Source of the DNA: Psychrobacter sp.
GTDB lineage: Bacteria; Pseudomonadota; Gammaproteobacteria; Pseudomonadales; Moraxellaceae
NCBI GenBank assembly: GCA_029264635.1
Contig: JARIAA010000057.1
Span: forward strand, 1-8,510
Direction of reading: 5' to 3'
Length of the DNA: 8,510 nucleotides
This document shows, in pieces, positions 5,222 to 8,510 of this stretch. The translations under genes and the position numbers were made by a program. The first letter of the stretch is position 1. Each line of letters begins with the position of its first letter. The notes under the pieces were generated by a model. That model did not search any database and was not told the DNA's origin. It saw only the letters and a program-made list of their open reading frames with translations.

Positions 5222-7420
5222 TTAAGCTTTAGGCAGCGTAATGACAAAGCGTGTCATCTTACCAAGCTCACTATCTACATTAATCTTACCGTTGTATTCT
5301 TTAACTTGAGCTTTAATAATATCTAATCCAACACCGCGGCCACCGTCTTCATCAGCATCATCTTTAGTTGAAAACCCAGATGTAAACAGCTGTTTACGTA
5401 GCTCACTACGATCAAGTTGACCGGCTTGCTCGGCACTGAAGCGACCCATATTGACCAGTTTGTCGCGGATACGATCATAATCGATACCTTGACCATCATC
5501 TTCTAACGTAATAGTGAAGTCGTGATCATTGCTTTGCATTTCTAAATCGATAGTACCAGTAGCAGGCTTGCCAGAGGTTGTACGGATGTCAGGCGTCTCG
5601 ATACCATGGACCACAGCATTGCGTAACAGCTGAATACTAATCTCTTTGACTGTCTTTTTGAGACGTTCTGGAATATTAGACTCAGCTACGGTCGTGCTAT
5701 TTAGCTGTATTTTTTTATCTTGTCTTGCCGCGATATCTTGAGCAAAATCATGATAGTACGCCAACAGATGGTTATCAGAATCATCATTTAAGTCGATAAA
5801 GTCGCCCTTTTTACTCTCTAAACTGTCTTTTTGAGCGTTTATTGTAGTGCTGGCACTATCAACGGGCACTGTAGAGGCTGAATTTTTTGCCGCTTTAGTA
5901 TGTGCTGTACTTGCAGGCGACGTGCGATTGATACGTTCACACAAAGTTTCGATGGTATTAGAAAGACTTAATAAATCATCCAAATGGACAGCCAACGGTA
6001 AGAAATCATTGCCTGATAACTTGCCTTGGTTTTGTAGTACATTTAGTTTGTCTTCTGCATCTGATGCAATCTTAGTAAAACTATGCAGTTTTAGTGCAGA
6101 CGCTTCACCTTTTAAACTGTGCATTTCACGATAAATGGCATTTAGTTTTACTTCAAGCTCATACTGCGAGCTACCAGGGTTTTTCAAAATATTATTTATT
6201 TTTTCGATATGATCTTTAGTATTGTCAATAAATTCGTTGATGATTTTTGGATTTACATTCAAAATCGTCGTTAACATCTCAATCTGCATATCGTTTTGTG
6301 AGCGCTCTTTTTCTAAACGCTGCTCCAAATAGACCGCGTCTGATACATCGTTGACGTTGACCAAAATACGCGCAATCTCTTTGTCTTCATAAACTCGTGA
6401 GAATTTAAAGTCTAAGAAGCGACCATCTTCAGGTTGTCCACCAGAACTATTATTAAGCATCACTTTATGTAAAGGATTGAGATCATTCACAAGCTTTTCT
6501 TTAACACGCGGGTTGTAAAGCTGTTCAACGAACTGACGAGTGGTGGCCAGATCTTTATCAGAGATACGGCCCCGTAGGACGCTAGCAAAGTTCTCTCCTG
6601 CCAAGTTATCCGTACCAATAATATTGCTCAGTGCACGCGAATGCTGTTGACCAATATTCAAGTCTTTATCGAGTAGGAATAGACCAGTATTGACCGTTTC
6701 CATAATCTCTTGCGTCTCACGACGAGCCGCCAATGCTTCGGCATCCGTCTCACGCAGACGGCGTACAAAGAAGAATACAAAGATTAAGAAGTAGGCGAAG
6801 ATCGCAGCAACCCCTAATATTTGGATTAATCGAATTAGGTTTGCCTGATTTTCTGAGGCCGCATAAACGTCTTCAGTCAACTGATCAAGAGAGTCGTTCA
6901 TGAGCAAACTTGAGGTCTTTGCTTGCTCTACTGCTTGTGCCAAATCATCCCCAGAGTCGACAGCGATATTCTCAGCATCAGCCAGATACGCCTGAATCCT
7001 AGGTTCTAAAAGCTGCCACTGCTGTTCAGCCGCATCAATATCCGCTTGAGCTTTAGAATCGATCTTTGGTAGATTATAATTATGACCGTCTTCATCTACA
7101 ATAACGCCGCCTTGCTCAATAGCAGCAAGAGATGTCGTAATAAATTCAGTATTTTCGCTCAAACGTCCTAAAACCTGCTGCATATGTGGTGAGCTAGTAT
7201 CCTCACCGTAACTGATATCCAAATCAAGCAGATCTTTAATTACCGATTGGGCACTATTGGCAACTTTATTAGAGCGGTCAATAAGCGCCGTGTTTCTCTC
7301 AAGTAGACTTGAAGTATAAAACGTAAATGCTAGCAAGGCTGCAATCAAGGTCAGGAATAGTGCAATGGAAATAATCAGATTTTGATAGCGTTTGTTTTCT
7401 ATATTAGGGGTAGTTGCCAT
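5222..7420 (-). CDS. Membrane sensor kinase with PAS-like, HPt and CheA-type ATPase domains
   Basis: A 732-residue inner-membrane protein. TM1 is at about 13-36 and TM2 at 198-219, bounding a mostly helical periplasmic region of about 160 residues that loosely resembles a PilJ- or MCP-type helical bundle. A PAS-like domain (about 236-362) starts METVNTGLFLLDKD. A helical linker leads to an HPt domain (about 385-500) with His434 in MHSLKGEA. After a polar linker comes a CheA P4-like ATPase (about 555-732): N-box LLRNAVVHGIE with Asn601, G1 box DDGQGID (641-647), GFSTKD (682-687) and G2 box GGRGVGLD (693-700). There is no HisKA, no evident CheA P3 dimerisation domain and no CheW-like P5. The N-box has Gln597 and Val604 where CheA usually has His and Asp. 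It should autophosphorylate the HPt histidine and feed the adjacent receiver. Its SD AAGGA (7434-7430) overlaps the stop of the preceding binding-protein gene. Domain limits are by eye. Confidence 0.88.
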   Translation of the reverse strand: MATTPNIENKRYQNLIISIALFLTLIAALLAFTFYTSSLLERNTALIDRSNKVANSAQSVIKDLLDLDISYGEDTSSPHMQQVLGRLSENTEFITTSLAAIEQGGVIVDEDGHNYNLPKIDSKAQADIDAAEQQWQLLEPRIQAYLADAENIAVDSGDDLAQAVEQAKTSSLLMNDSLDQLTEDVYAASENQANLIRLIQILGVAAIFAYFLIFVFFFVRRLRETDAEALAARRETQEIMETVNTGLFLLDKDLNIGQQHSRALSNIIGTDNLAGENFASVLRGRISDKDLATTRQFVEQLYNPRVKEKLVNDLNPLHKVMLNNSSGGQPEDGRFLDFKFSRVYEDKEIARILVNVNDVSDAVYLEQRLEKERSQNDMQIEMLTTILNVNPKIINEFIDNTKDHIEKINNILKNPGSSQYELEVKLNAIYREMHSLKGEASALKLHSFTKIASDAEDKLNVLQNQGKLSGNDFLPLAVHLDDLLSLSNTIETLCERINRTSPASTAHTKAAKNSASTVPVDSASTTINAQKDSLESKKGDFIDLNDDSDNHLLAYYHDFAQDIAARQDKKIQLNSTTVAESNIPERLKKTVKEISIQLLRNAVVHGIETPDIRTTSGKPATGTIDLEMQSNDHDFTITLEDDGQGIDYDRIRDKLVNMGRFSAEQAGQLDRSELRKQLFTSGFSTKDDADEDGGRGVGLDIIKAQVKEYNGKINVDSELGKMTRFVITLPKA

Positions 7421-7429
7421 CTTCTTTAT

Positions 7430-7435
7430 TCCTTA
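7430..7435 (-). promoter_or_regulatory. Kinase Shine-Dalgarno overlapping the upstream stop codon
   Basis: TAAGGA on the minus strand holds both the TAA of the binding-protein gene (7435-7433) and AAGGA, nine bases before the kinase ATG at 7420. The overlap suggests translational coupling of sensor input and kinase. Confidence 0.7.
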
Positions 7436-8320
7436 GTTTACTTGTGCGGTAATATTAGGATCCGCTTCAACCGCTGTATCGGCCATACCTAACCAACGAT
7501 CTTCAATCTTTTTGAAAGTGCCATTGGCTTTGAGCTTATCAATGCCTTCATTAATATTATTAATAAGATCCGTATTACCTTTTGCCATGAGCACAACCTG
7601 CTGCGCTGATGGAGTATCGGCCCCTTCATAAGGCACGATATTGACTTTATATTCTGGATAAGACTTTGCGGTGTGCTGTAGCGTTGGCATGTCATTTAAG
7701 ATCACATCAACATTACCTTGTACTAAGTCTCCATAAGATAAGAAGATAGTAGGTCTTGACACTACCTCAATACCCATCTCTTTTAGGACATCTTCATGTT
7801 TTGAGCCCTCAAGCGCCCCAGCTTTCAGTCCTTTTAGGTCCTCTAAGCTTTTGATATCAAGCTTGCCTTGTGGGTACATAATTGCTGATGGATTAAAAAA
7901 GTAAGGCTTTGAGAGACCATAATTTGTATTACGCTCATCTGAATAAGCAACCCCTGATACCGCTAAATCACGTTTGCCTGATTCCACGCTATCGAACAAT
8001 CCCTGCCAAGTTTCTTTATAAAACTCGACCTTAAACCCCTGCTCTTCTCCAAGAGCACGGATTGAATCAACATCGGTGCCCTGCATGTTTCCATAATCAT
8101 CCTGAAAGGAGAATGGTGGCAGATCTCCTGTCATAGCAACCTTTAAGACTGGTGCACTATCAGGTAGTTTACTGACAAAATCATCTTGATTTTGTGTCTC
8201 TGTCACTGGTGCAGAAGTAGTAGTATTGGCATTCTCCTGTGCCGCAGTATTGTTGCTATTACCACATCCTAACAAACCAACGCTCATAACGAACGGTAAT
8301 ACTTGGTACAGCTGTTTCAT
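7433..8320 (-). CDS. Lipoprotein solute-binding protein (SBP_bac_3-like)
   Basis: A 295-residue periplasmic binding protein with a lipoprotein signal peptide: LLGC places the modified Cys at 19, and Gly20 rather than Asp is compatible with outer-membrane sorting. A low-complexity Asn/Thr linker (21-50) follows. The fold begins near LKVAMTGDLPPFSF (59-72), and GTDVDSIRALGEE (81-93) is typical of family 3. The usual ligand Arg is probably Arg130 in SDER, and Asp210 in VILNDMP corresponds to the common acidic contact. Family members mostly bind amino acids or other small polar solutes; the ligand is not deducible here. No ABC permease or ATPase gene is adjacent; instead the gene leads a sensor-kinase cluster, so a sensing role is more likely than uptake. 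AGGA (8331-8328) stands seven bases before the ATG. Confidence is high for the family and moderate for the signalling role. Confidence 0.9.
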   Translation of the reverse strand: MKQLYQVLPFVMSVGLLGCGNSNNTAAQENANTTTSAPVTETQNQDDFVSKLPDSAPVLKVAMTGDLPPFSFQDDYGNMQGTDVDSIRALGEEQGFKVEFYKETWQGLFDSVESGKRDLAVSGVAYSDERNTNYGLSKPYFFNPSAIMYPQGKLDIKSLEDLKGLKAGALEGSKHEDVLKEMGIEVVSRPTIFLSYGDLVQGNVDVILNDMPTLQHTAKSYPEYKVNIVPYEGADTPSAQQVVLMAKGNTDLINNINEGIDKLKANGTFKKIEDRWLGMADTAVEADPNITAQVN

Positions 8321-8510
8321 AGTCTGATCCTGAATCTGAAAAGTTATTTGTTATGTTTTTTGACCTGATAGCATGTTTAATATATAAAAAATACGACATA
8401 TAGTTACATTAAGAAATATAAATGCAATCTGAGGGAATAGTTATTTGAGAATCACTTAATAGCTTCAGTTAGCTTCGATACTAAGTCAGATCTAAGGTAG
8501 CCATATGTGA
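8321..8510 (-). promoter_or_regulatory. Probable promoter region of the five-gene cluster
   Basis: This AT-rich stretch holds no credible gene. The Shine-Dalgarno AGGA is at 8331-8328. On the minus strand TTGCAT followed by TATATG has a 19-base spacing, and a TATATT lies closer to the gene; neither is a strong sigma-70 promoter. The direct repeat TAGCTTC occurs twice, with three bases between, near 8460-8477. A promoter is expected because the cluster begins here, but no exact site can be fixed. Confidence 0.3.

Noticed and set aside
5847..6134. A 95-residue plus-strand open frame inside the kinase gene
   Set aside because: It is antisense to well-recognised HPt and linker coding sequence and shows no independent features.
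8460..8477. The TAGCTTC direct repeat as part of a repeat array
   Set aside because: There are only two short copies, with no further units, so it is not an array and may be chance.

Overview
The window looks like chromosomal DNA of an AT-rich gammaproteobacterium, most likely Psychrobacter or a close Moraxellaceae relative. This rests on the S2 N-terminus (MANQNPTQVSMRDL), the EF-Ts sequence, the AT-rich spacers and the overall protein style; it is recognition from memory, not a database match. No tRNA, rRNA, CRISPR array, insertion sequence or phage gene is visible.

Layout. Positions 2-58 hold the 3' end of a plus-strand gene whose last residues look like a membrane segment. An AT-rich intergenic stretch with several inverted repeats follows. 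A plus-strand gene near 520-1317 encodes a secreted lytic transglycosylase. It converges on tsf, and a strong bidirectional terminator (1357-1388) lies between them. On the minus strand, rpsB (ribosomal protein S2) and tsf (EF-Ts) form the usual translation pair, separated by a 323-base spacer with two inverted repeats. About 430 bases of leader, promoter and terminator sequence then separate rpsB from a five-gene minus-strand cluster. In transcription order that cluster is: a lipoprotein solute-binding protein (8320-7433), a two-TM sensor kinase with PAS-like, HPt and CheA-type ATPase parts (7420-5222), a single-domain CheY-like receiver (5201-4839), and two tandem CheX-like phosphatases (4808-4359 and 4317-3868). 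A terminator (3807-3834) closes it.

How the genes may work together. The five-gene cluster reads as a self-contained phosphorelay. The binding protein would report a small periplasmic solute to the kinase, the CheA-type ATPase would phosphorylate the HPt histidine, the phosphate would pass to the receiver, and the CheX-like proteins would remove it. There is no receptor (MCP), CheW, CheR, CheB or DNA-binding output in the window, so the output is unknown. The genes are 12-41 bases apart, consistent with one operon.

The most striking single observation is an in-frame TAA at codon 15 of rpsB, an essential gene, where the normal S2 sequence continues in the same frame on both sides. A sequencing or assembly error is the simplest explanation, but suppression or internal re-initiation should be excluded. 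The second main point of interest is the unusual CheA-like membrane kinase and its two CheX partners.
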